A stretch of DNA of 26,748 bases from Paulinella micropora (lineage: Eukaryota > Cercozoa > Imbricatea > Euglyphida): contig BJOX01000003.1 of the NCBI GenBank assembly GCA_009731375.1, positions 1,535,404-1,562,151 on the forward strand, read 5' to 3'. Shown here piece after piece: positions 9,940-19,128 of this stretch. A model generated the notes under the pieces. That model was not told where the DNA came from, did not search any database, and saw nothing but the letters and a program-made list of their open reading frames with translations. Numbering within the stretch: the first letter of the stretch is position 1; each line of letters opens with the position of its first letter. The translations under genes were made by a program, and so were the position numbers.

Positions 9940-11055
9940 CTAGCTTAGCCCGATTGCACCCCAATCGGGTATGAACTGGCTGTAGTACTGTGCCATCGCA
10001 AGAAAAGAGTGTAACTCCGTGCGATTCTTTGGCAACTGTCTACTCATGATCTCCTCCCTCTTTTCGCGCGATATCGAGACCCTATTATGAGAAATCTCGT
10101 AACCCAAATACGTCACACTTGTCCTGGCAAGCTGACATTTCTTTAGGTTGCATTTCAGGCCAAAAGCTCTGATGCGCCTGAATATATCGGACAAGTGATC
10201 GATATGCTCTTCCATTGTGTTAGAGTATACGATGATGTCATCGATGTAACAAAATGCATATTCTCCCGCCTTCTGTCCTCTCCTTCTCATAAAACCATCC
10301 TCCGACTGGTCGTCATATTGACCGCTCAACATCTTCTGCATCGCCTTCTGAAAGAGCCCCGGGGCCTGTTTGAGTCCCATTGGAAGCACCTTCCACTGGT
10401 ATATTTCCATACCCACAACGAATGCAGTCAGCCATCTGGATTTCTCGTCCAGTGGTATCTGCCAGAAGCCGTTCTTAAGGTCAATGACCGAATAGAATTT
10501 AGCATTCCGCAGCACCCTTCTGCCTTCTTCTAAGGTCGGCAGAGGATTTCTCTCTTCCTCTAGCACCTTATTCACACGGGCATAATTGATCGTCAAGCGC
10601 CATTCTCCTCCTGGCTTAGGGACGATTTTCGGTTGAGAGACAATTGGAGATGTAGATCTCTCAATAAAGTCCTCATCGAGCAACTGTCTCACATTCTCCT
10701 CCGCTATTTTTGCCTCATGTATGCTCAAATTTGCCCTCCGTGGTGCCGGAGATGGCTCCGCACCCGGTATCTTGTAAATGACAGCAGTGAAGTCATCCGA
10801 CTTTACACCACCTGCCCGAGGAGGGTCGAAAATTTCTCTGTCCGCCTCCATCTTAGGTTTGAGAAACGCCTTCTCTCTCTCCGAACCCACTCCTTCTTCT
10901 AAAATTTTCCGCGCCGCCGCTTGGAAATCTTCCTCCGACATCTTCTTATGCTCCTTGAGGGGCGCTAAGTCCTCCTCCAAACTCAAATCTTCCTCGGACA
11001 AATCGTCTAGTCCCGTTCTTTCATACGTGACTGTGTCCGGCTCATCATCATGACC

Positions 11056-11877
11056 NNNNNNNNNNNNNNNNNNNNNNNNNNNNNNNNNNNNNNNNNNNNN
11101 NNNNNNNNNNNNNNNNNNNNNNNNNNNNNNNNNNNNNNNNNNNNNNNNNNNNNNNNNNNNNNNNNNNNNNNNNNNNNNNNNNNNNNNNNNNNNNNNNNNN
11201 NNNNNNNNNNNNNNNNNNNNNNNNNNNNNNNNNNNNNNNNNNNNNNNNNNNNNNNNNNNNNNNNNNNNNNNNNNNNNNNNNNNNNNNNNNNNNNNNNNNN
11301 NNNNNNNNNNNNNNNNNNNNNNNNNNNNNNNNNNNNNNNNNNNNNNNNNNNNNNNNNNNNNNNNNNNNNNNNNNNNNNNNNNNNNNNNNNNNNNNNNNNN
11401 NNNNNNNNNNNNNNNNNNNNNNNNNNNNNNNNNNNNNNNNNNNNNNNNNNNNNNNNNNNNNNNNNNNNNNNNNNNNNNNNNNNNNNNNNNNNNNNNNNNN
11501 NNNNNNNNNNNNNNNNNNNNNNNNNNNNNNNNNNNNNNNNNNNNNNNNNNNNNNNNNNNNNNNNNNNNNNNNNNNNNNNNNNNNNNNNNNNNNNNNNNNN
11601 NNNNNNNNNNNNNNNNNNNNNNNNNNNNNNNNNNNNNNNNNNNNNNNNNNNNNNNNNNNNNNNNNNNNNNNNNNNNNNNNNNNNNNNNNNNNNNNNNNNN
11701 NNNNNNNNNNNNNNNNNNNNNNNNNNNNNNNNNNNNNNNNNNNNNNNNNNNNNNNNNNNNNNNNNNNNNNNNNNNNNNNNNNNNNNNNNNNNNNNNNNNN
11801 NNNNNNNNNNNNNNNNNNNNNNNNNNNNNNNNNNNNNNNNNNNNNNNNNNNNNNNNNNNNNNNNNNNNNNNNNNNNN
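11056..11877. other. Assembly gap (822 N) in inner pol
   Basis: The outer element has about 1.25 kb between matching flanks, covering the protease and much of the spacer before the RT. The inner copy's protease therefore cannot be examined. Confidence 0.9.
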
Positions 11878-12292
11878 CCGCCAACTTAACTTCTTGAGTC
11901 TCCGGGGCTTCCGGTATCTCGAGTGTCTTTTGGACAGAGTCTGGTACACCGAGTGTACTCGTGTCTATAGCAGAGACTATTGAGTCCTTTGGCGGGGGTA
12001 CGGTCCGCTGCTTCTTCTTAGGAGGAGACCTAGCCTTTGGTTTCTGCTTCCTCTCCTCCATCGCCTTCTTCGCCTTCCTATTCGCATCATTTATCATATT
12101 AGCTCTCGAAGGGTGAACTAGCAAGTGCTCACCTTGAGGCTTGTGAGGCTGTGTGCCTTCACCTTCACGTCTAGGAGGAACGGAACCGTTCGTATCCTGT
12201 TCAGCAACAGTAGGCATAACTGTGACTGTCGGATTAAAAAGAACAGTTTTTATCTCCTTCTCTCTCTTCTTTTCCTCTCTCTTCTCCTCCCG

Positions 12293-12295
12293 TCA
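12293..12295 (-). promoter_or_regulatory. Candidate UGA readthrough site between inner gag and pol
   Basis: Element sense GTA GAC UGA CGG GAG GAG. The frame is open on both sides. UGA-CGG is a known leaky context in several plant RNA viruses. After the stop come 25 codons without AUG, ending in TVLFNPTVTV, conserved with the outer copy (TVKFNPKVTV). Confidence 0.7.
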
Positions 12296-14803
12296 GTCTA
12301 CGACGACAACACGCTCACCTGAGCCGGTGTCTTCGTCTTGACGTCCCCCCTCCGTAGCGGTATAAGCTTGCTGGGGGTAGTTGGAGCTGGAACTGGTGCT
12401 ATAATTCCAGTATCCGTGTCCTCTGGGAGGGCGCGCTGGGGTCCGTCCTCCCCTTCCACGAAAGCCTCGTCCTCGTGGTGCCGCCCCTCTTGGTGTCCCT
12501 CGGGACCCTCGTGACGATCCTCTCGTCTCTCCTCCTCCTCTAGTCGGCGCCTTTGATCGGCCCGATGTCTCTCTCTTCTCCCTTCTCTTCATTCTGTCAA
12601 GGAAGTAAATGATGGCCTCCCGGAACTCCGCATCCGAGACCATATTCGCATTCCACCTCCCCTCCTCCAACTCCTTCTTGTACATGGCGTACATGGTCTT
12701 TTTCATGCCTTCGAGCTCTCTAAGGAAAAGATTTCGCTGCCTATCATCAAGAGAGTCGTGGCTGAAGAGGCAATTGCCTACTCCTTTCTGTGCCTCATGC
12801 TTACACGCCATGTATGAAAAATAGCGGTAGCACGGCGTCGGCTCATCTCTCCCCCTCTTGAGACCTGCCGTTCGAGTTGCATGTGCTGCTTGAGCACCTC
12901 CAACCCCCTGTGTCGCGGCACTGGAGAATGACTCGGTGGCCGTGTCCAATTCGGAACACGCGTCGAGCACCTCCTTGAACAGGTCGCCCGGCGGAGTAGC
13001 CGCTACAGTCCTCTCGTATATATTCGTTTCTAAAAAATCCGCCGTCTTCACCGCCGTGAAGGTCGGACAGGACTGTATGATCCTTGCGAGCTTGCTCGGG
13101 TGTCGTGTACACAAAGCACTCAGGAAGTACAAAATGATAGACTTCCGGCTATAAAAGAGCCCGTACTTGGCGCTGACCTCAGTGAGGATCGCTGCCAACC
13201 TCGTGCCAATGCCCAGCCCTTCGTTCACCTCTTGAAAAATCTCAAACCCAATCAAAGTACCAGTGCACAGGTGCTGATACCCATGAGTTTTAAAGTATTG
13301 CAAGAGGACGGCAACTGGCACCGTGCATTGCAGGTCTGAGGCTGCTCTCCTAGCCGCCACCTCTACCGCTCTCATCGCCTTGTACTCCCCAACATCAAAC
13401 CCTTGTGTGATGATTGATGGGTCCAACAAGGTGTACAACGCCTCATACTCCTGTGTTTCGTCCGTTGGATGCTGCTTCATACAAGCATCAATTCTTCTGA
13501 GCTTGTCTCGAAGGTTCGCATCCGTGTCCTTCTGACTCGCTGTCTCTGCATACAGCGTCAGAGCAGTGGCATCGGACTTTGTATATTTTTGGAAGGCCTG
13601 TATGATAGCCTGTCTGTCCTTTTTGTCATTACTGTTGACAATAACAGTGGTAGGCGCTGAGCTAGTCGCAGGGGCCGAAGGGGCTGTGTGGGCTGACGGG
13701 GCGGAGCGGCCCGAGGGAGCCATATAAGATCCAGAGGAATATTTCGGTCCCTTTGTTCCCGCCGCCTTGGCTAATGCAATCTTTGCCTCCATCTCCTTCT
13801 TTTCTTTCTCAGCCGCTAGCTCTTTGATATACAGCTCTTGGGCATGATGAAAAAAAGACAGGATCTCAGCTGCCTTCCGAAGGAACAAGGCCTTCTCCGC
13901 CAACTCCTTCTCTCCCGCTTTATTGGTGGGGGGTGGTGCGGCCGTCCCCTCCAAGATCGTATGATCCTTCGTGAAGACCCACCTCTTCCATGCGTCATCC
14001 TTCACCAAGGCCGCATGCAGCTTCTTCATCCTCGTCACCCCTCCAGCTTCGCCTTCTATTTCCCTCAGGGCCGGGTGAAGGTCCCTGCCAAACTGGGTGT
14101 GTTGGAGTTTACCCAGGTCCACTAACTTGGCCTCCATAAGTTTCAGAGACACATCCATGACATTGATCTGTCCTTTTGGATTCCTGAACTTAAACTCCTT
14201 TTCCACTCTCTTTATTGAATCAATGTCCTGACCAGGATCGAGCAACCTAGCCAGTGCTCTTGTGTTCCATGGCAGCACAGTCTTTCCAGTCTGGTACTCA
14301 AAGAGTATAGCACACTCAAACACTGTCCATGAGAGGTCGAGTAGCTCCAGTAAAGACATATTGTCCCCAAATGAGACATGTTGCACCTGTAACTGTGCAC
14401 CGTCGTCTCTGAGGAATTCTGCCAGAGGCAGAGCTTGCCTTGGGAGAGGGTAACAGATGTCCTCCTTCTTCAAGGGTTGTCCCCATCGCATTTCTTGGGG
14501 AATGTATAGCCATTTATAGGCCTCATCCTTCCCTTTCTTCTCCTCAAACTCCTTCTTACTTAGTTTGCCATATTCGGCCACAAACCTCGCTTCCTCTCCT
14601 CCCTTCTCCTCCTCCTCGACTTCCTCTGCTCCTCCTGTGTCAAAGGAAGGCGCAGTAAAAAATTGATTCTCTGCTCCTCCTGTGTCAAAGGAAGGTGCCA
14701 GATCTCCTCCTTCTGCATGAGGGTCAACGAACTCCTCTTCGTTTCCTGGGGTTCGCTCACTCTCCCCCCCTCCTTCCTGCCAGTCTTCAGACCTAGTAGA
14801 CAT
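12293..14803 (-). CDS. gag: Inner element Gag with CCCH zinc finger and RGG tail
   Basis: 836 residues, starting MST as in the outer copy. The N terminus is acidic and carries a direct peptide duplication, APSFDTGGAE at residues 36-45 and 51-60. A long, probably helical region follows, with blocks shared with the outer Gag such as GYQHLCTGTLIGFEIF and GRK/SRKSIILYF, a plausible capsid-type domain. A zinc-finger-like C-x8-C-x10-C-x3-H set (Cys 658, 667, 678, His 682) follows. From about residue 748 the tail is rich in RG and RGG, typical of RNA binding. Gag normally forms the particle and packages the RNA; assignment here rests on position ahead of pol and these features, as I do not recognise a known Gag family. 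It ends in UGA-CGG, with pol continuing in the same frame. Confidence 0.82.
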   Translation of the reverse strand: MSTRSEDWQEGGGESERTPGNEEEFVDPHAEGGDLAPSFDTGGAENQFFTAPSFDTGGAEEVEEEEKGGEEARFVAEYGKLSKKEFEEKKGKDEAYKWLYIPQEMRWGQPLKKEDICYPLPRQALPLAEFLRDDGAQLQVQHVSFGDNMSLLELLDLSWTVFECAILFEYQTGKTVLPWNTRALARLLDPGQDIDSIKRVEKEFKFRNPKGQINVMDVSLKLMEAKLVDLGKLQHTQFGRDLHPALREIEGEAGGVTRMKKLHAALVKDDAWKRWVFTKDHTILEGTAAPPPTNKAGEKELAEKALFLRKAAEILSFFHHAQELYIKELAAEKEKKEMEAKIALAKAAGTKGPKYSSGSYMAPSGRSAPSAHTAPSAPATSSAPTTVIVNSNDKKDRQAIIQAFQKYTKSDATALTLYAETASQKDTDANLRDKLRRIDACMKQHPTDETQEYEALYTLLDPSIITQGFDVGEYKAMRAVEVAARRAASDLQCTVPVAVLLQYFKTHGYQHLCTGTLIGFEIFQEVNEGLGIGTRLAAILTEVSAKYGLFYSRKSIILYFLSALCTRHPSKLARIIQSCPTFTAVKTADFLETNIYERTVAATPPGDLFKEVLDACSELDTATESFSSAATQGVGGAQAAHATRTAGLKRGRDEPTPCYRYFSYMACKHEAQKGVGNCLFSHDSLDDRQRNLFLRELEGMKKTMYAMYKKELEEGRWNANMVSDAEFREAIIYFLDRMKRREKRETSGRSKAPTRGGGETRGSSRGSRGTPRGAAPRGRGFRGRGGRTPARPPRGHGYWNYSTSSSSNYPQQAYTATEGGRQDEDTGSGERVVVVD

Positions 14804-15547
14804 GGACGCTGAAGGAATACGGATGAGACAGAGTTGTTTCTACCCCGTAATTGCTCTGTTCGTCTATGAGGAACGAATAGAGAGAAAAAACGAAAAGACA
14901 GTATAGAGAGAGAGCGTCTCACCTCTATGTCTTATGTGTTTTTTTTTTTTTTTTTGTGAGAAAGAAGTAATCTGTACGACTTTCTCTGAAAACTTGATGT
15001 CCTCCACTCCTCTTTTCTTTTTCTCTTTTTGTTGTTGTATCTGTTATGAGGTACGAGGACCTATGTACAGATAATGTCAAAGAGGCTAGAGAAGCACTCT
15101 TGAGAAGTCGACTTGTCGTCTGACACTTGTTCAGACCTATTGTCGAAAGACAGTCAGAGATTTGCAAAAATACTCTGATGTATGTGGTTTGAGAGGCAAC
15201 AAAGTGCACAGACTTGAAAGGTAGAGTACTACGCTTGTGTCCTTCAAGTTTGTTTGTAACTGTGAGTGTTTGTTTGTACGTCTGTTGACCTACTCTGTCT
15301 CTGTCTCAAGAGAGAACAAAAGAACAGCTACGAGGTCTGGTGTCTGGCCTCCTTGTGAGGACACAGATACAGGCTGTGGAGAGGGTACTGAGACACCTAC
15401 TCACAAACGCCTAGACGTCTAGTTTTGCAAAAAGAGCTGTGTGGGGATGTGCTGGAGTATTTGTTTTTTGGAACACCTACTCAGAAGAGATAGGTCTGTC
15501 CAATTTTTCTTTCTGCTGTTCCAAAAACAAGCCAGAAAAGAAATCAG
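14804..15547 (-). other. Inner element 5' leader
   Basis: About 745 nt between the primer binding site and the gag ATG, without a conserved coding frame. Blocks align with the outer leader, including GTATCTGTG near 15370 and a hairpin at 15154-15178. A T-run at about 14939-14956 reads as poly-A in element sense. Expected to hold packaging and translation signals. Confidence 0.75.
15154..15178 (-). other. Conserved leader hairpin (inner copy)
   Basis: Element sense TCAGAG, TATTTTTGCAAAT, CTCTGA: a six-pair stem with a 13-nt loop, identical in the outer leader at 16039-16063 although flanking sequence has diverged. Confidence 0.5.
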
Positions 15548-15566
15548 CCTTGTGCTGGTGACTCCA
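15548..15566 (-). promoter_or_regulatory. Primer binding site, inner element
   Basis: One base after the 5' LTR in element sense is TGGAGTCACCAGCACAAGG. The TGG start pairs with a tRNA CCA end, and position and length are standard for reverse-transcription priming. The complementary tRNA 3' end would be GTGACTCCA; I cannot match it to a specific tRNA. The outer copy's site falls in a gap. Confidence 0.75.
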
Positions 15567-15567
15567 A

Positions 15568-15814
15568 TGTTACAATCCCCGAAGATAGCTCAATAAAAAG
15601 TCGGTAATACAACCAGACACAAATCCCCAAAAGAGAATGATGTCTCGTTATACTAGCTCAGTGAAGCCGAAAAGAAAACGGCCACAGACCAAGGTTAAAA
15701 TGGCATTAGGTCAAATCCGGCCAAACGATATTGAAAATAATGTGAAAAAACTAGGTGCACCTGACACCAGAAAAAGGGTACTTTTTACCGGCTATCCGGG
15801 GGGTGATGCCTACA
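15568..15814 (-). repeat. Inner element 5' LTR
   Basis: 247 bp with TG...CA ends, in the same orientation as 6293-6539. It abuts a 17-N gap (15816-15832) on its outer side. A + strand open frame through it (MMSRY...) is antisense to the element. Confidence 0.92.
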
Positions 15815-15832
15815 GNNNNNNNNNNNNNNNNN

Positions 15833-16434
15833 CTAGCCCAATCAGTATCTGTGTGCTCACAAGGAGACATCAGACACAAACTCTCTGTCGTTCTTGCTGT
15901 TCTCACACAGAGACCAAGAAGAAGGAGGTGGACAGAAGAGTGAAGGAACACACACAAAACACAAACAAGCATAGGGACAGGAGCATAACACTCTATCCTT
16001 CTAGTTTGTGCATTTATCTACATTATCTCACACATACGTCAGAGTATTTTTGCAAATCTCTGATCGTTTTCTAAAGGTAGGTGAGAACCTATCCGACCGA
16101 CTGTCGACTTCTCAAGGAGAGCTTTTCTAGCTTCTCTATTACTATCTGTGTGTAGGTCCAAGTGCCTCGTACTAGATATAATATAGAAAAGAAGGAGGAG
16201 AAAGTAATCTGAGTAAGGAGAACAAGAAATCGGAGAAAGTCTCAAAGACTATTTTTCTCAAACAAAAACAAACATACAAACAGTGTTTCATAGAGGACAG
16301 GGAATCTTATCCTACCCTCTCTATTAGTTTCTCTCTTCACTAGTCAATCGACTGAAGGAGGAACAGAACACAAACGAACAAAAACCAAACATAGGAGCTG
16401 ACACTGTCCTCCTGTTGATCACTACTACGACATC
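15833..16434 (+). other. Outer element 5' leader (3' part)
   Basis: Homologous to the inner leader from GTATCTGTG (15845) onward, for example at 16039-16063 and around GTCGACTTCTCAAG (16102-16115). By comparison about 186 nt of leader, the primer binding site and the end of the LTR are missing on its left. No conserved ORF is present. It ends at the gag ATG (16435), with A at -3. Confidence 0.78.
16039..16063 (+). other. Conserved leader hairpin (outer copy)
   Basis: TCAGAG and CTCTGA pair around TATTTTTGCAAAT. All 25 bases match the inner copy in a leader that is otherwise only moderately conserved, suggesting a functional RNA element such as packaging or dimerisation; the role is inference. 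Confidence 0.5.
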
Positions 16435-19128
16435 ATGTCGACAGAGACCGCCGAAGTGAGTGAATTCTCGGAGGCAGATCAAAGAAGAGAAGAAGAAGAA
16501 GCAGGAGGAGGAGGAGGAGGAAGAGGATTGAATGAAGGAGGAGGAGGAGGATTGAATGAAGGAGGAGGAGATGAAGGAGTAGGAGGAGGAGTAGAAGAGG
16601 GCTGGGATGATGAAGGAAGATATGGAGGAGACGAAGATGAAGGAGGATTTGAACAAGAAGAGACGGGAGGAGGAGGAGCATATGGTAATCCCTTACCACC
16701 TGCCTACACGGGAGGAGGAGGACGAAAAATGATCGACTTGATTCATAGTGATGGAGAGGAGATCACAGTGGAGGAACAACAGTGGGTGCAAGACCACTAT
16801 GACCTCACTAAAGAAGAGTTTGATAACAAGATGGGGGTAGAGAAGGATACCTATGTGTGGATCCCTCAGGATCAAAGAAGAGAGAAAAGTCGTGCTAAAA
16901 AGGATGTCTATATCCTATTATCAAACACAGCACAGCTCCTCGGCAAACTGGTCTCTGATCCAGAAGAGAGAAAGAAGATACAGCATATCAAGTTTGGGGA
17001 CACACACACCCACCTTGAATTACTCGATGCTATCTTTGGGGTGTACACTCAAACCCTGATTTGGGAACGTACATACGGCCCACGATGTGAGGGTTACCTC
17101 CAGTACACAAACCCAAGAGCAACGGCCAGATTCCTCGCGACTGGTCAGGAGGCAGTCGATGTAACAAAAATGAAGACCAATCTGGGTTCGAAAAACTCGA
17201 GTGGCATATTTCATTTTTTTACAATGGAAATAAAGGCCTTGGAGGAGGGGAAGGCAGAGATGGAAAAAAGCATTAAGGCAGCAGGAGAAACTCATCCTGT
17301 GATTGATGAGTTAGAGAAGACCGACAGAGTTCTGACCAAGATCAGACTGTTGATGGGTGCGTTACTGCACAAGGAGGCATGGAAGAGATGGATTCCTACC
17401 AAGGATCACTCTGTCCTTAAATCACTTAGTAACGCACCACCGGTCGCCAACAAAGCAGGTGTTGACCAATATGTGGAGAAATATAATTTTCTCAGATCTG
17501 CTTCTGAATTGGTGGCCTTTATCACTCATGCTCAAAAGCTGGTGATATCTGAGAAGAAGAAGGCGAAAGAGAATGAGGAGTTCGAGAAGACGATGAGACT
17601 GGAAAGAATGAAAGCAAAAGTGAGTGGTGCAAAGACACACCCTCCGACATATTTGACCCCACCAGCTCCTGCCCCACCAGCCCCTGCACCCTCGGGCTCA
17701 ACTACGGTGGTGGTCACAAACACGGAGAAGAAGGACAGACAGAACATCATAAATGCCTTCAAGGGGAAGAAAGGAGGAGTGGCAAGTCTCATGCTATATG
17801 CCAAGACGAGCTCAGACAAAGACTCTGATGCTTCGCTTTTGAGCAAGCTCAAAGAGATCAATGCCTGCATGAAGGCTTTTCCTTGCGACGAAACGCAGGA
17901 ATACGAGGCCCTTGTTACTGTTTTTGACCAATCTCTAGTCTCGGAGGGATTTGATCTGACACAGTACAAGTTTTTGAGAAAGAAGGAGGAGATTAAGAGA
18001 AACAATGCAACAGGCCTAGACGCTCAGTGTGAACTGGCGGTGGCCACACTCATTTCATATTTTCAATCTCATGGATACCAGCATCTCTGCACTGGTACTC
18101 TCATAGGATTTGAAATCTTTGAGACAGTGGCGATGAGTTTGAGGAGTGCTGTTGGCTTGGCGGCGACCCTTACGGAGGTAGTTTCCTCCTATGGGCTATT
18201 CTATGGCCGCAAGTCGATCATCCTCTATTTCTTTTCGGCGTTACACACAGTTAACCCGAGTAAGCTTACTCAGCTCATACAACAATGCTCGACGTTTAGC
18301 TCAGTGAAGTCCAAGAACTTCCTCGAGACACACGTGTTCGAAAATACGGTTCAAAGCGTTGCTCCGTCAGCACTGTTTCAAGAAGTGATGAGTGCATGCT
18401 CAAACATGGACTCGCTCACGGAGGCACATACGGCACAGGCAGGCGGTGTACCTGTTGGCGCACAAGCCACGTACACAAACAGAGTTGCCGGTTGGAAGAG
18501 ACAGAGAGAGCCAGACCTGAAGACCGCATGTTGGAGGTGGTTCGCGGGCTTGCAGTGTAAGGCACAGATGGAGAACAGAGACTGCTCTTTCAATCATGAT
18601 AGGCAGAACCCAACAGCAAGGGCAAATTTTCTGAGCAGGACGGAAGGCAAGGAACCGGGCCTTTTCAATATGCTTCAGATTGCCGCTGTGAACGAAGGTT
18701 GGTATGCCAATATGTGTGATGATGAGGAGTTACGAGAGGCAATCATTACCTACATGAAGAGGATGAAGGAGAAGAAGGAGGAAAGGGAGAGACAAAAGAA
18801 CTTAAAGGCCTCTCAAAGAGGACGAGAAGGAGGAGCAGGAGCAGGAGGACGAGGAGGAGGAGGAGGAGGAGGAGGACGAGGAACATGGAGAGGAGCCTCG
18901 AGGTGGCAGGGAACCCCTCAGAGAGGAAGAGGAGGAGGTCGGGGATATACCCCTTATGGAGGGAGAGCTGTTCGAGCTCCAGCCCCCCCACCCAGAGGAG
19001 GAGGAGGCTCGTGGGCAAGCTCCAACCCAAATTTCGGTCGAGCTCAGGCCTACAACACTGCCTCGGAGACCGATACGTCATCCTACCCGGACACTACTCA
19101 AGGTAATCGTTTCGAGGTGGTGGAATGA
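16435..19128 (+). CDS. gag: Outer element Gag with CCCH zinc finger and RGG tail
   Basis: 897 residues. The start MSTETAEVSE matches the MST start of the inner Gag. Residues 20-80 are rich in Gly and Glu with NEGGGG-type repeats. A central region of probable helices contains blocks shared with the inner copy, including GYQHLCTGTLIGFEIF at 547-562 and GRKSIILYF soon after; this is the best candidate for a capsid domain. A Pro/Ala linker lies near residues 405-420. A C-x8-C-x8-C-x3-H finger sits at Cys 699, 708, 717 and His 721, and an RG/RGG-rich tail runs from about 792 to 860. Known Ty3/gypsy Gags usually have a CCHC knuckle (C-x2-C-x4-H-x4-C); none is present here. RNA binding by the finger and tail is inferred. 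The ORF ends in UGA with pol in the same frame. Confidence 0.84.
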   Translation: MSTETAEVSEFSEADQRREEEEAGGGGGGRGLNEGGGGGLNEGGGDEGVGGGVEEGWDDEGRYGGDEDEGGFEQEETGGGGAYGNPLPPAYTGGGGRKMIDLIHSDGEEITVEEQQWVQDHYDLTKEEFDNKMGVEKDTYVWIPQDQRREKSRAKKDVYILLSNTAQLLGKLVSDPEERKKIQHIKFGDTHTHLELLDAIFGVYTQTLIWERTYGPRCEGYLQYTNPRATARFLATGQEAVDVTKMKTNLGSKNSSGIFHFFTMEIKALEEGKAEMEKSIKAAGETHPVIDELEKTDRVLTKIRLLMGALLHKEAWKRWIPTKDHSVLKSLSNAPPVANKAGVDQYVEKYNFLRSASELVAFITHAQKLVISEKKKAKENEEFEKTMRLERMKAKVSGAKTHPPTYLTPPAPAPPAPAPSGSTTVVVTNTEKKDRQNIINAFKGKKGGVASLMLYAKTSSDKDSDASLLSKLKEINACMKAFPCDETQEYEALVTVFDQSLVSEGFDLTQYKFLRKKEEIKRNNATGLDAQCELAVATLISYFQSHGYQHLCTGTLIGFEIFETVAMSLRSAVGLAATLTEVVSSYGLFYGRKSIILYFFSALHTVNPSKLTQLIQQCSTFSSVKSKNFLETHVFENTVQSVAPSALFQEVMSACSNMDSLTEAHTAQAGGVPVGAQATYTNRVAGWKRQREPDLKTACWRWFAGLQCKAQMENRDCSFNHDRQNPTARANFLSRTEGKEPGLFNMLQIAAVNEGWYANMCDDEELREAIITYMKRMKEKKEERERQKNLKASQRGREGGAGAGGRGGGGGGGGRGTWRGASRWQGTPQRGRGGGRGYTPYGGRAVRAPAPPPRGGGGSWASSNPNFGRAQAYNTASETDTSSYPDTTQGNRFEVVE
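19126..19128 (+). promoter_or_regulatory. Candidate UGA readthrough site between outer gag and pol
   Basis: The context is GTG GAA UGA CUG GAG GGG GAA. The same frame is open for 897 codons before and 1937 codons after this one stop. No AUG occurs in the pol frame until 19309, 60 codons later. A purine-rich stretch follows at once. The inner copy has the same arrangement. Confidence 0.72.

Larger units (their letters stand above)
7335..12292 (-). pseudogene. pol: Inner element pol (RT, RNase H, integrase; protease in gap), disrupted
   Basis: Reading starts in frame with gag directly after the UGA at 12295-12293 and stays open through a basic segment (first ATG at 12217) until a gap at 11877. 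After the gap come an acidic spacer and an RT of Ty3/gypsy type with YARVNK, FYSVIDLKNGFWQIPL and YIDDIIVYS (near 10230-10260). A second gap at 9939 removes RNase H. Integrase follows: zinc-binding region with CIPC, then catalytic Asp (9053-9051), Asp (8873-8871) and Glu (8765-8763), a DD35E spacing, then the GPY module (about 8340-8230). The outer codon GAG is TAG here (8159-8157), a premature stop. After it the frame stays open to TAA at 7335, encoding the C-terminal domain also found in the outer copy. The bases next to the 9939 gap suggest a 1-nt deletion, possibly an assembly error. Probably non-functional as assembled. Confidence 0.85.
6293..15814 (-). mobile_element. Inner Ty3/gypsy-type LTR retrotransposon, full structure, damaged pol
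   Basis: Read on the - strand: 5' LTR (15814-15568), primer binding site (15566-15548), leader, gag (14803-12293), UGA, pol (12292-7335), 3' UTR, polypurine tract (6551-6543) and 3' LTR (6539-6293). The two 247-bp LTRs differ at three positions (about 1.2%), so insertion is fairly recent. It belongs to the same family as the outer copy but a different subfamily, as LTRs and proteins are clearly diverged. Gaps at 11056-11877 and 9408-9939 remove the protease region and most of RNase H; compared with the outer copy each is about 0.45 kb too short. Pol has a premature amber codon. Flanking bases are lost to gaps, so no target duplication can be read. Confidence 0.85.

Noticed and set aside
10195-10902. 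+ strand ORFs across the inner RT, and the mirror - strand ORF 21657-21319 in the outer RT
   Set aside because: They are antisense shadows of conserved RT codons; similarity between them follows from RT homology.
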